Source of the DNA: HGM13006 sp963650135 | GTDB lineage: Bacteria; Bacillota; Clostridia; Oscillospirales; Oscillospiraceae | Length of the DNA stretch: 64,000 nucleotides | Assembly: GCA_963650135.1 (NCBI GenBank) | Contig: CAVJLG010000032.1 | Coordinates: forward strand, 1 to 64,000 | Direction: 5' to 3' | Translations under genes and position numbers: made by a program | Shown here: piece after piece, positions 32,749 to 41,369 of the stretch | Position numbering within the stretch: position 1 is the stretch's first letter | How the letters are laid out: each line of letters opens with the position of its first letter | Notes under the pieces: generated by a model | Told to the model about the DNA's origin: nothing | The model's input: only the letters and a program-made list of their open reading frames with translations | Databases searched by the model: none

Positions 32749-34461
32749 ATGAAAAAGATTGTTGCATTCCTGTTAGCCCTGACCATGCTATGCTCCATGG
32801 CAGCCTGCGGGTCAAATGCCGAATCGGCAGGCTCCTCCGACGCTGCCACCTCCGAAGCAGCTACCCAGCAGCCCGCCCAGTCCGCAGCGGAAGCCACCCC
32901 GGAAGCCGACCAGCCGGAAAGCGCCCCGGAAGCATCCCAAGCGGAAGCAGCCCCGGAAACTGCCATCAGCTATCCCCTGGCCGATCCGGTTACCCTGACC
33001 GCACTGGGCGCCATTTACCAGCCCCGTACCGCCGACAAGATTACCTCCTGGAGTGAGTCGCTCCAGTATGTCGAAGCAGCCAAGGCCACCGGCGTTACCA
33101 TCGACATGACCTGTGTTGCCTCTTCGGCCCAGCAGGAGCAGACCCAGCTTGTGATTTCCTCCGGGGATTATCCCCAGCTGATGACCAGCCTGAATATGTA
33201 CTATCAGGTCAACGATCTGGTAGAGCAGGAAATCGTCATCGACCTGATGCCCTATCTTGAAACCTATGCCCCGGACTACTACCAGACCATTCAGGACATG
33301 GGCTATGACAAGGACATCATCACCGACGACGGCGTATCCCCCTGCACCTATTATGTAAACGAGGGCGTTCCCAACACCGGCATGATGATTCGGAAGGACC
33401 TTCTGGAAAAGGCCGGACTGGATATTCCCGTCACCTATGAGGATTACGACGAGGTGATGGCGGCGTTCAAGGACCAGGGCGTGAAGGAGCCCTTTGTTCT
33501 CGACGGCACCAGCACCGGATGCAGCGACGTATACAATGCGGGCCTTGAAGTGCAGCTCTTCTCCCACCCCATTCTGGGCAGCGGCAACGACGGCTTCTAT
33601 CAGGTGGACGGCCAGGTGAAGTTCGGCTATCTGGAAGAGGGCTTTGTCACCTACATGACCCAGATGGCAGACTGGTTCCAGAAGGGCTACATCAGCCCCG
33701 ACTACATCAGCGAAAACGAGAACAACAACGCCGAATCCTTTACCGGTAAAATCGTCGCCGGTGATGTGGGCGCCGTCACCGCAGGCCGCACCAATCTCGA
33801 CACCTATAACACAGAGGGTAAGGCAAACAATGCGGAATTTGAGCTGGTTGCAATCCCCTCTCCCCGGAAGGAAGCAGGTCAGGTCATTCACCTGGGCCCC
33901 TATCGCCAGAGTTCCCTGAGCAGCGGCTTCTATGCCACCAGCGCCTGCTCCGATTCCGACCTTGAAGCCCTGCTGGCATGGCACAACTACTGGTTTACCC
34001 CCGACGGCGATATGCTCACCAACTATGGCGTGGAGGGTTTGACCTATGAGATGCAGGACGGCAAGCCTGTATTCACCGACATGATTACCAACAACCCCGA
34101 CGGCCTGACCCTGACCCAGACCACCTATATTTACATCGGTCAGATGGGCGTTATCGACAACAGCCGCGAAGACCAGTGGTACTCCGAGGCCACCGTTTCC
34201 GCCAAGGACATTTGGAGCGAGAATGTGGATAATGCCTGGAAGCTTCCCGGCGCTTGCAGCATGACCGCCGACGAGGCCAGCGAATATTCCTCCACCTTCA
34301 GCGATATCCAGACCTATATTTCCGAGATGCTGCCCAAGTTTATCATGGGTGACGAACCCATCGAGAACCTCTCCGCCTTCCAGACGCAGATTCAGTCCAT
34401 GGGCATCGACACCTGCATTGCCGATTGGCAGAGCGCACTGGATCGCTACAACGCAAGATAA
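32749..34461 (+). CDS. extracellular solute-binding lipoprotein (family 1)
   Basis: The start at 32749 gives a normal lipoprotein signal (MKKIVAFLLALTMLCSMAAC); an ATG at 32737 overlaps the ribosome binding site AGGAAAGG. After the Cys comes a long Ala/Glu/Pro/Ser linker (about 25-72), then the binding domain ('VTIDMTCVASSAQQEQTQLV', 'ISSGDYPQLMTSLNMYYQVN', 'LTNYGVEGLTYEMQDGKPVF') ending 'CIADWQSALDRYNAR'. It is the fourth gene of the locus E operon. As in the other loci, no permease or ATPase gene accompanies it. Confidence 0.92.
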   Translation: MKKIVAFLLALTMLCSMAACGSNAESAGSSDAATSEAATQQPAQSAAEATPEADQPESAPEASQAEAAPETAISYPLADPVTLTALGAIYQPRTADKITSWSESLQYVEAAKATGVTIDMTCVASSAQQEQTQLVISSGDYPQLMTSLNMYYQVNDLVEQEIVIDLMPYLETYAPDYYQTIQDMGYDKDIITDDGVSPCTYYVNEGVPNTGMMIRKDLLEKAGLDIPVTYEDYDEVMAAFKDQGVKEPFVLDGTSTGCSDVYNAGLEVQLFSHPILGSGNDGFYQVDGQVKFGYLEEGFVTYMTQMADWFQKGYISPDYISENENNNAESFTGKIVAGDVGAVTAGRTNLDTYNTEGKANNAEFELVAIPSPRKEAGQVIHLGPYRQSSLSSGFYATSACSDSDLEALLAWHNYWFTPDGDMLTNYGVEGLTYEMQDGKPVFTDMITNNPDGLTLTQTTYIYIGQMGVIDNSREDQWYSEATVSAKDIWSENVDNAWKLPGACSMTADEASEYSSTFSDIQTYISEMLPKFIMGDEPIENLSAFQTQIQSMGIDTCIADWQSALDRYNAR

Positions 34462-34577
34462 TATCCCCCCAATTGAAACTGGAGCCTGGTATGCGCTACC
34501 GGACTCCAGTTTCCAAACTCCCAGGAAGCGGACTGTCCGGCAGCCCGCTTCCCCGCCGCCATAGAAAGGACAATGAT

Positions 34578-36254
34578 ATGGAAGAAAAGAAGGAACCCCG
34601 CCAGGAGCGTCCGGAGCTGCCCAAAGAGCCGGTGATCTCCTGGGCCGAACGCAATCTCCGGGATTTTTCTCAATTATCCGACCCGGAAGCCGCAATTTTT
34701 GCACTGGATCTTTCGCTGCTGGAGCCGATTTCCCAAGCGGACGGATGGTACTTTGCGCCGGAGATGATCGTAACACCAGACGCGCTGCAAACCGCCCTGG
34801 GCCGGTATGCCGCCGATGCACGCCCGCCCATTCCGGACGAACCCATGACCAAAATGGCCGCTGCCCGCTGGCTGATGGATACCATGCAAGCCGCCGACGG
34901 AACAGCAGCTCTTCCGAAGCTATATTATAAACAGCCCATCGCCCCAACGGAAGGAACCGTAACGCTAAACCACGCCCTGCTGCTCACCGATACCGCCAGC
35001 GCAATCGAAAGCGGCGGCACTGCCGAAACGATACTCCGGAACTGCCAGGTGCTGGGGGTAACTGCCGGTGAGACAAAGCCGCTGGAGGGCCCACCCTCGG
35101 GACTTCTGGTGGCCGGAAACATGCGTGCCAATCTGATTATGGGCCAGTCCCAGGCCTACTATATTGGCTCCAGCGTCACGGTCCCCAACTGGGCCGTATA
35201 CGCAACCGACGGTGCGCGGCCCATAGAGCAGCCCGGGCAGAAGGAGCTCAGCGTATATGTATACGGCTCTGAGGGCACTGCCATACACGGCGGCTATGGC
35301 ACCTATTCCGACCTGTTCTGCAACGTATACCTCTTCGGCTCCACCCTGACCGTGCCCGAAATCGGCGCCATCAGCGGAACCTTTGGAAAGCTGACCCTGG
35401 GCACCATTGGGCAGGGCGAGCATTTCTCTGAGCTTGCCCCGGTGCTTACGGAGAAGGATCGAAGCCAGAATCCCGAGAAAAACAAGGGCACGGTTGTCCG
35501 CTCCGGATGCACGGCACTGATGATCCATTGCGTATCGCTCCCGCCCTATTGGGGCCGCCCGGGCTACAGTCAGGCAGAGCTGCCGTTCCACAGCGGTGTG
35601 GTGGAGATCCGGGACAGCACGCTGGAGACGGATTTGTCACTGGCGAAGGCGATTGAATATCCCGCTGCGGCAAATGCCTATATCGCCCATCATCGCGGCT
35701 CTGTTATCCTGGTGAAAAGCTGCAATGCGCAGATTCGGATGCAGCGGAGCCGACTCATCCCCGATTCCCGGGGCACCGGCGCGATTCTGCACACGGTCAT
35801 CAACAGCGACATTGCTTTTAGCGTCAAGGTGCCGGAGGGAACGGTGTATCCCGGCATTCGCGCCAGCTTTACGGATATGGAAATGCAGGGGGATATTCTC
35901 CACGAGGATTACCAGCGCGACCTGTTCCTCACCATGGAACGGGTGCAGTTTACCGGAAAAATCGTCACCGGCACCGCAGAAACCTGGAACGAAACCGCCG
36001 CCCAGGAGGGCTTCCCGGAATATATCATCGACCCCGACGGCTATCAGACCATACACGGCGCTTATCTGCGACTGGAGCAGGGCGCATGCTGGACCGTAAC
36101 GGGCCGGAGTACCCTGCGGGAGCTGATTTTGGAGCCCGGGGCAGCCATTCAGGCACAGCACGGCAGTGTTACCATGCTGCTCGGCGGCGTTCCCACAACT
36201 CTGGAGCCGGGATGCTACCGCGGCGAAATCGTTTTGCAGCCGGACGAGACATAA
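34578..36254 (+). CDS. cytosolic beta-helix protein, paralog of the locus D protein
   Basis: The start at 34578 follows AGAAAGGAC. The 558-residue protein lacks a signal peptide. Residues 1-110 are charged and helical with a Pro/Glu/Lys-rich beginning. From about 115 it becomes a right-handed beta-helix with repeated short strands ('TVTLNHALLLTDTASAIESG', 'LIMGQSQAYYIGSSVTVPNW', 'DLFCNVYLFGSTLTVPEIGA', 'VVEIRDSTLETDLSLAKAIE'). The C terminus 'LLGGVPTTLEPGCYRGEIVL' matches the 'VAGVPTTIAPGAYPGKVELI' module of the protein at 26271-28256. It lies between the SBP gene and the fourth NTF2 gene. Function unknown; no polysaccharide-lyase catalytic residues are evident. Confidence 0.75.
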   Translation: MEEKKEPRQERPELPKEPVISWAERNLRDFSQLSDPEAAIFALDLSLLEPISQADGWYFAPEMIVTPDALQTALGRYAADARPPIPDEPMTKMAAARWLMDTMQAADGTAALPKLYYKQPIAPTEGTVTLNHALLLTDTASAIESGGTAETILRNCQVLGVTAGETKPLEGPPSGLLVAGNMRANLIMGQSQAYYIGSSVTVPNWAVYATDGARPIEQPGQKELSVYVYGSEGTAIHGGYGTYSDLFCNVYLFGSTLTVPEIGAISGTFGKLTLGTIGQGEHFSELAPVLTEKDRSQNPEKNKGTVVRSGCTALMIHCVSLPPYWGRPGYSQAELPFHSGVVEIRDSTLETDLSLAKAIEYPAAANAYIAHHRGSVILVKSCNAQIRMQRSRLIPDSRGTGAILHTVINSDIAFSVKVPEGTVYPGIRASFTDMEMQGDILHEDYQRDLFLTMERVQFTGKIVTGTAETWNETAAQEGFPEYIIDPDGYQTIHGAYLRLEQGACWTVTGRSTLRELILEPGAAIQAQHGSVTMLLGGVPTTLEPGCYRGEIVLQPDET

Positions 36255-36269
36255 CAAGGAGGAATTCCG

Positions 36270-37166
36270 ATGGAACAGCAATTGCAGCAGCTAATGAATG
36301 AACTTACTGCCATGAAGCAGCAGATGGAGGCCCTTCAGCAGGACCTGGACCGTCAGCGCCAGCGCCAGCAGGATTATCGGGAAATTTGCAACGCCATTGC
36401 AGCCCATTCCTACTGCTATAACTGCCACCGCCAGGACTATGAGGTAGAGCATTTCTGGACCAAGCAGCAGCCCGATTCCTATTACAACGCCTGCACCAGT
36501 CCCGAGGGCGTGAAAGCATACTATGTGGGCAATACGAAAAAGGCCAGAGATCGCCAGCGGGAAATCGTCCGGGACGTTTATGGCGTTGACCTAAGCGAGC
36601 CGGAGAATGTGGGCTATCGGGTGTTTAATATGCTGGGCAGCCCCTATGTGGTCATTGCCGAGGACGGAAAGACCGCCCAGGGAATCTGGATGGAGTTTTC
36701 CTATAAGAGCCACCTGGACAATGACGGTAAGCCCTGCCCCAATGCCTCTCTGGGCAAAACCTGCGCGGAATTTGTCAAGGAAGACGGCATGTGGAAAATC
36801 TGGCGGATGCGCGGAATGCCCGGCGGCTTTGACCTGGACATCCCTCTGGCACAGCGGAAATCTATGGACGAGATGACGGAGGAAGAGCGGGAATACACCA
36901 TGCAGGAAATGAACTGGGCCTTCTTCCCCTTCTCCGAGGAGGAAAAGAAGGTGTTGAAGCAGCGCTTCCTGACCACCGAGCACGATCCCATGGGCTATGC
37001 GCCTACAGTTCCCTATGTGCCCACTGACCCGCCGCTGCCGGAGCCCTATGAGAGCTGGAACGACGATATTTCCCTGTTCCACTTCTCGGATGAGCCCTTC
37101 ACCCTGCCCCCGCACATGCTGGCCTATGAGGCCCAGTGGAAAAAGGACCACGGCATCACCGACTGA
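36270..37166 (+). CDS. SnoaL/NTF2-like protein with N-terminal coiled coil
   Basis: This 298-residue protein starts with a Gln/Glu/Met-rich coiled coil (about 1-35, 'QQLMNELTAMKQQMEALQQD') and continues with the paralog pattern 'CNAIAAHSYCYNCHRQDYEV', 'EHFWTKQQPDSYYNACTSPE', 'FNMLGSPYVVIAEDGKTAQG' 'IWMEFS', 'VKEDGMWKIWRMRGMPGGFD', an inserted acidic helical stretch (about 200-225), and the tail 'DPPLPEPYESWNDDISLFHF'. AAGGAGGAA precedes the ATG. The coiled coil could fix the oligomeric state. It is the last gene of the locus E operon and ends at a strong terminator. Confidence 0.84.
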   Translation: MEQQLQQLMNELTAMKQQMEALQQDLDRQRQRQQDYREICNAIAAHSYCYNCHRQDYEVEHFWTKQQPDSYYNACTSPEGVKAYYVGNTKKARDRQREIVRDVYGVDLSEPENVGYRVFNMLGSPYVVIAEDGKTAQGIWMEFSYKSHLDNDGKPCPNASLGKTCAEFVKEDGMWKIWRMRGMPGGFDLDIPLAQRKSMDEMTEEEREYTMQEMNWAFFPFSEEEKKVLKQRFLTTEHDPMGYAPTVPYVPTDPPLPEPYESWNDDISLFHFSDEPFTLPPHMLAYEAQWKKDHGITD

Positions 37167-37190
37167 GCTTAATTGACAAAATAAACGCAC

Positions 37191-37223
37191 AAAAGGCCGC
37201 TACGAAAGTAGCGACCTTTTTCT
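37191..37223. terminator. bidirectional terminator ending locus E
   Basis: AAAAGGCCGCTAC (37191-37203), GAAA loop, GTAGCGACCTTTT (37208-37220), then TCT. It is a strong stem-loop between the NTF2 gene and the convergent MATE gene. Confidence 0.85.
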
Positions 37224-37231
37224 ATGCTTTC

Positions 37232-38566
37232 TCAATAGTGATAGACGCCCCGTTTGGCGATCAGGAATATTCCGCCCACGATCATCGACATCACCTCAGC
37301 GGCAACCACTGCAATCCAAACGCCGTCGATTCCCCAAATCACCGGGAACAGTAGGATCGCCGTGCACTGGAACACCAGGGTCCGCAGGAACGAGACAATT
37401 GCCGAGGTCAAGCCGTCGTTCAGCGCCGTAAAGAAGCTGGACGTAAAAATACCAAAGCCCATAAACAAGAAGGACAGGGAGAAAACCCGGAAGCCCCTTA
37501 CCGTCAGCGCCAGCAGCTCCTGGTCATAGCCCACGAAAAATGCCGACAGCGGCGTTGCCAGTACCTCGGCGGCAATGGTCATGGTAATGCCCAGCGTGGT
37601 AAGGATCACCAGGCTTTTCTTCAGCAGGCCGTGCAGCTCTTGGGTATTCTCTGCGCCAAAGTGATAGCTGACCACCGGGGCCATGCCCACGCAGTAGCCC
37701 ACAAACGTCGAGGCGAAAATCATGCTGACATACATCATAACGCCGTAGGCCGCAATGCCGTTCTCCCCCGCCAGCTTCATCAGCTGCGCATTATATAAAA
37801 TGCCCACAATGCTCATGGAAATATTGCTCATAAACTCCGAGGAGCCGTTGATGCAGGCCTTCCGCAGTGCGCTGCCGTCAAAATGCGTTTTCCCCAGCCG
37901 GAGGAAGCTGCTGTTTTTCCGGAAGAAATAGAACAAAGGCACCATGCCGCCCACCGTCTGGGCCACTGCGGTTGCAATCGCCGCACCCTCCAGCTTATGG
38001 GCCTGGGGCAGTGAAATCACCAGCACCGCATCCAAAATCATATTGGTCAGGCCGGAAATAATCGTAACAACCAGCCCCAGTCTGGGCTTTTCCGCCGCCA
38101 CAAAAAAGCTCTGGAACATCACCTGGAGCACATAAAAGGGCATTGCCGCCAGAATAATCCGGGCATAGACCACGCAGTTTTCCAGCAGCGCCCCCTCTGC
38201 CCCCAGCAGCTGGGCCACCGGGCGGATGAAGACAAAGCCCAGAATCGTAAATCCCACACCGATGATAAACGCCGCATAGACCAGCAGCGAAAAATAGCGA
38301 TTGGCCCGCTCCCGATCCCCGGCGCCATAGGTAGCCGCCACCAGGGCCGTGCCGCCGGTGCCCAGCATAAAGCCCACGGTGCCCAAAATCATCAGCACCG
38401 GCATAATCAGGTTAATTGCCGCAAAGGGCGTTTTTCCCGCAAAATTCGAGATAAAAAATCCGTCTACAATGCTGTAAATGGAGGTGACGATCATCATTGC
38501 AACGGTTGGCAGCGTAAAACGCAGCAGCTTTGGATAGGTAAAATGCTCAGATAATTGAATTTGCAT
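37232..38566 (-). CDS. MATE-family exporter
   Basis: The 444-residue protein has twelve predicted membrane segments and MATE signatures ('LLRFTLPTVAMMIVTSIYSI', 'MLGTGGTALVAATYGAGDRE', 'SFFVAAEKPRLGLVVTIISG'), of the type found in the DinF/NorM-like clostridial branch. The substrate is unknown. It is the second gene of a two-gene leftward operon with a MarR-type regulator 9 bases upstream, so its expression is probably induced by the compound it removes. Confidence 0.92.
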   Translation of the reverse strand: MQIQLSEHFTYPKLLRFTLPTVAMMIVTSIYSIVDGFFISNFAGKTPFAAINLIMPVLMILGTVGFMLGTGGTALVAATYGAGDRERANRYFSLLVYAAFIIGVGFTILGFVFIRPVAQLLGAEGALLENCVVYARIILAAMPFYVLQVMFQSFFVAAEKPRLGLVVTIISGLTNMILDAVLVISLPQAHKLEGAAIATAVAQTVGGMVPLFYFFRKNSSFLRLGKTHFDGSALRKACINGSSEFMSNISMSIVGILYNAQLMKLAGENGIAAYGVMMYVSMIFASTFVGYCVGMAPVVSYHFGAENTQELHGLLKKSLVILTTLGITMTIAAEVLATPLSAFFVGYDQELLALTVRGFRVFSLSFLFMGFGIFTSSFFTALNDGLTSAIVSFLRTLVFQCTAILLFPVIWGIDGVWIAVVAAEVMSMIVGGIFLIAKRGVYHY

Positions 38567-38575
38567 AAAATCTCC

Positions 38576-39013
38576 TTATAGTGCCTCAATTTCGCGGCGC
38601 AGACATGCCACGTCCTTTTCCATGAGGCGGATGTAGGTGCTGATTTCCTCTTCGGTCCAGCCGTCGAAGGCGGCCATTTCTGCGGCAAACAGCCTTGCAG
38701 CGGTTTTTTGTATATACTGCTCCCCCTGCTCGGTTAGAACAATCCGCTTGGACCGGCCATTGTAGGGCTCCAGATAGAGAATCTGTGCCGCCTCCAGGCT
38801 CCGAATGGCAGAGTTGACGGTTTGGCGGCTGATGCCCGAGTTTTTATAAACATCGCTAAGCAGACAGTTTTCCCCCAGATCATAGATGGTATACAGCACA
38901 ATGGAAACGCTGTCGCTCATCTTCAGCTTGCGCGATGCAAGATGGTAGATTGCATCGGTTTCCTTGCTCAGGTATGTGATTTGACGGATTAACGCCCTGC
39001 GGTCTTGCGCCAT
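38576..39013 (-). CDS. MarR-family transcriptional regulator
   Basis: This 145-residue protein starts at 39013 (AGAAGGAGC ribosome binding site; the frame is open to 39046). It carries the winged helix-turn-helix of MarR proteins: 'LSDVYKNSGISRQTVNSAIR', 'SLEAAQILYLEPYNGRSKRI', 'VLTEQGEQYIQKTAARLFAA', flanked by dimerisation helices. MarR proteins usually repress their own operon and are released by small ligands. The perfect inverted repeat that surrounds its promoter supports autoregulation together with the MATE gene. Confidence 0.92.
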   Translation of the reverse strand: MAQDRRALIRQITYLSKETDAIYHLASRKLKMSDSVSIVLYTIYDLGENCLLSDVYKNSGISRQTVNSAIRSLEAAQILYLEPYNGRSKRIVLTEQGEQYIQKTAARLFAAEMAAFDGWTEEEISTYIRLMEKDVACLRREIEAL

Positions 39014-39034
39014 AGAATCGCTCCTTCTTTGTAC

Positions 39035-39078
39035 GAAATCATACATTGGATTATAGTATGATTTCCTACATTTGTCAA
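39035..39078 (-). promoter_or_regulatory. consensus promoter overlapped by a perfect MarR-type operator
   Basis: On the minus strand TTGACA (39073-39078), a 17-base spacer and TATAAT (39050-39055) match the sigma-70 consensus exactly. The -10 region sits inside the inverted repeat GAAATCATAC (39035-39044) / GTATGATTTC (39056-39065), so a bound dimer would block initiation. Confidence 0.8.
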
Positions 39079-39086
39079 GTACAAAA

Positions 39087-39119
39087 GCAGGCGCGATGCC
39101 GCTTATGCATCACGCCTGC
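39087..39119 (-). terminator. rho-independent terminator of the SulP gene
   Basis: GCAGGCGCGATGC (39087-39099) pairs with GCATCACGCCTGC (39107-39119); on the minus strand it is followed by TTTTGT. It lies five bases after the SulP stop. Confidence 0.8.
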
Positions 39120-39123
39120 CAAG

Positions 39124-41262
39124 TTACGCTTCCGTTTCGTCCTGCTTTTCCTTCCCCTGGAGCTGCATCAGATGATGATAAGCCGTTGGGTTCTGGGCCT
39201 CAAAATGCTGCCGGTGCTTCTCGGTGCGCGCCCGGACCCGCGCCAGCAGCTCGGGGTTGCGCTCGGCCAAATGGGCCTCAATTTTCTGGCGGTGCAGCTC
39301 TGCCCGATGGACCATGCGGGCAATCTCCTCCTCGGAAAGCCGCCCGGTTTTCAGCTGCTCCTCGAAGTGCATTTCCAGATGATCCAGGAATCGCTCCTCG
39401 TCGCCGGGGGCCATTCGATGCCAGTGCCCGGTTTTGCTGTCCAGCACCTGCTCCTCTGCGGACAGGGCATTTTCGCTCTCCAAAATCTGTGCCATACCCT
39501 CGCTGGCCAGCTGTTCCATTACCTGCTCTGCCTCGGACCCAAAGAGCCATTCAAATTCCACCAGCTGCTCCACAGCCTCGCCCCGGGTCGCTTCCGCCGA
39601 AGCTACGCTGTCCTGCAACACATACGGCGGCTGAATGCCCGCATCCTCCAGCGCCAAATCGATGGTGCGGCGGACCGCCCCTTCTAAGAGCAGGCTTCCC
39701 GCATCCAGCTTTTTCATCTGATCGTTCAGCGAGCCGTCGTGCTCCGTGAGATAGAACGCCACGCCCTTTTGCCGCAGATTTCGGCTCAGCAGCACCAATC
39801 GCTCTGCCGCGGTCAGGTCAATGCGCCCAATGCCCCGGGCGTCGATGATAACGGCCCTGGTATCCGCCGTCATCGCCGCCTCGATTTCCGTCTGAAACCG
39901 GTCGATATTGGCGAAAAACAGGTTGCCGCTGAACCGGTAGATCACCGCGTTCTTCAGCGCCCGTGCCTCCCGGTTCCGCTCCAGGGGATAAAAGCCCGCC
40001 TGCCCCGGAATCACGCCCATGCACGAGGCCGGCGGTGCTACCGAGGAAATGGCCACCTCGAAAAACGACAGCACCACGCCGATCATGACCCCATACACCG
40101 TGCCAAAAATCAATACGCCCAAAAAGGCAATCAAAAATACAAACAGCTCATTGCGGCTGGTGTTCCGCAGCTTTTTTGCCAGGGGAAAATCGAGAATGCC
40201 CCAGAGTGCCGTCAGCACAATGCCCGTTAAAATGGGCACCGGCAGGAACTTCAGCAGCGGGGTGCCCACCAGCAGCACCAGCAGCATGGTACCGCAGGCG
40301 GAAAGGCTCATCAGCTGGGACCGGCAGCCGAAGGAATCGGCAATGCCGCTGCGGGAAACACTGCCGTTGATGGGGCAGCAGCCGGTCACGCCGCTGACCA
40401 GATTCATGGCCCCATAGGCCAATAGCTCCCGGTTGTTGTCCAGCTTGTCGCCGTATTTCATGGCATAGCTGCCCGAAGCCAGCAGGGTCTGCGCCATAAC
40501 CACTGCGGCAATGCTCAGCGACTCAATCACCAGGTCCTTGCCATAGGCGCTCAGATACGAAAATCCGGGCAGCATCAGCTTCGGCAGCCCCGGAGCCACC
40601 GCCGACAGCATCTTCACCCCGTATTGGTCCAGATGAAACACCGCCTGGAGCACCGCGCCCACCAGCATCATAACCACCGTCATAGGCACCTTGGGAGTCC
40701 GCTTTTTGCAGATCAAAATCACCGCAAAGGTGCCAAAGCCCAGCACCGCCGACAGCGGATGAAACTTCGGCAGCTCCCCGGCAATATGGGACAGCAGGGC
40801 AAACAGCTCGCCGGTGCCTGCGGTGCCGCCGAACAGCTTTGGCACCTGCATGAGAATGATGGTCAAACCCACTCCGGAGATAAAGCCGCCCATCACCGGT
40901 GTGGAGATGTATTTGACAATGCGCCCGGCCTTGAGCAGAAAAAATATCGCAAACCACAGCGCCGTCAGCATGGATACCAGCGGCACCAGCTGCAATGCCT
41001 CCCGGGATTCTGCGGCGATTCCGAACTCCGTCAGCAGACTGCCCACCATCACCGCAGGCATTGCATCCACGCCCACCACAAACTGTGGCGAGGTGGTAAG
41101 CAGGCTAAAGGCTAAGATCGGCAGCAGGGACCCATAGAGTCCATAGACTGCTGGCAGCCCCGCAATTTGCGCATAGCCCATGGAGATGGGGATGGACACC
41201 AGCGCAACGATCACGCCGGACATCAAATCGCGCCCGGGATGTTTGCTCCGAAACTGTTTCAT
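39124..41262 (-). CDS. SulP-family anion permease with STAS domain and long C-terminal extension
   Basis: The 712-residue protein has about ten to twelve membrane segments (1-390; 'YAQIAGLPAVYGLYGSLLPI', 'GVTGCCPINGSVSRSGIADS') and a STAS domain (about 430-540; 'VIYRFSGNLFFANIDRF', 'RAVIIDARGIGRIDLTAAER'). SulP proteins carry sulfate, bicarbonate or organic anions, and the STAS domain regulates them. After STAS there is an unusual hydrophilic tail of about 150 residues, rich in Glu, His and Gln ('ERFLDHLEMHFEEQLKTGRL', 'ARVRARTEKHRQHFEAQNPT'), of unknown role. It stands alone with its own terminator. Confidence 0.9.
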   Translation of the reverse strand: MKQFRSKHPGRDLMSGVIVALVSIPISMGYAQIAGLPAVYGLYGSLLPILAFSLLTTSPQFVVGVDAMPAVMVGSLLTEFGIAAESREALQLVPLVSMLTALWFAIFFLLKAGRIVKYISTPVMGGFISGVGLTIILMQVPKLFGGTAGTGELFALLSHIAGELPKFHPLSAVLGFGTFAVILICKKRTPKVPMTVVMMLVGAVLQAVFHLDQYGVKMLSAVAPGLPKLMLPGFSYLSAYGKDLVIESLSIAAVVMAQTLLASGSYAMKYGDKLDNNRELLAYGAMNLVSGVTGCCPINGSVSRSGIADSFGCRSQLMSLSACGTMLLVLLVGTPLLKFLPVPILTGIVLTALWGILDFPLAKKLRNTSRNELFVFLIAFLGVLIFGTVYGVMIGVVLSFFEVAISSVAPPASCMGVIPGQAGFYPLERNREARALKNAVIYRFSGNLFFANIDRFQTEIEAAMTADTRAVIIDARGIGRIDLTAAERLVLLSRNLRQKGVAFYLTEHDGSLNDQMKKLDAGSLLLEGAVRRTIDLALEDAGIQPPYVLQDSVASAEATRGEAVEQLVEFEWLFGSEAEQVMEQLASEGMAQILESENALSAEEQVLDSKTGHWHRMAPGDEERFLDHLEMHFEEQLKTGRLSEEEIARMVHRAELHRQKIEAHLAERNPELLARVRARTEKHRQHFEAQNPTAYHHLMQLQGKEKQDETEA

Positions 41263-41369
41263 AGGGATTCTCCCAAATCATATGTCTCCCGCATCCTGGC
41301 CGGATTGCAGGGTGCTTTTATTATACGCACTGGCCGCCGGAACGTCAATGCACCCTGCCGATTGGGCGC

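Noticed and set aside
32812..34947. Minus-strand frame of 711 codons opposite the locus E lipoprotein
   Set aside because: The translation is a Gly/Val/His-rich shadow without any family motif; the plus strand encodes an SBP with signal peptide and ribosome binding site.
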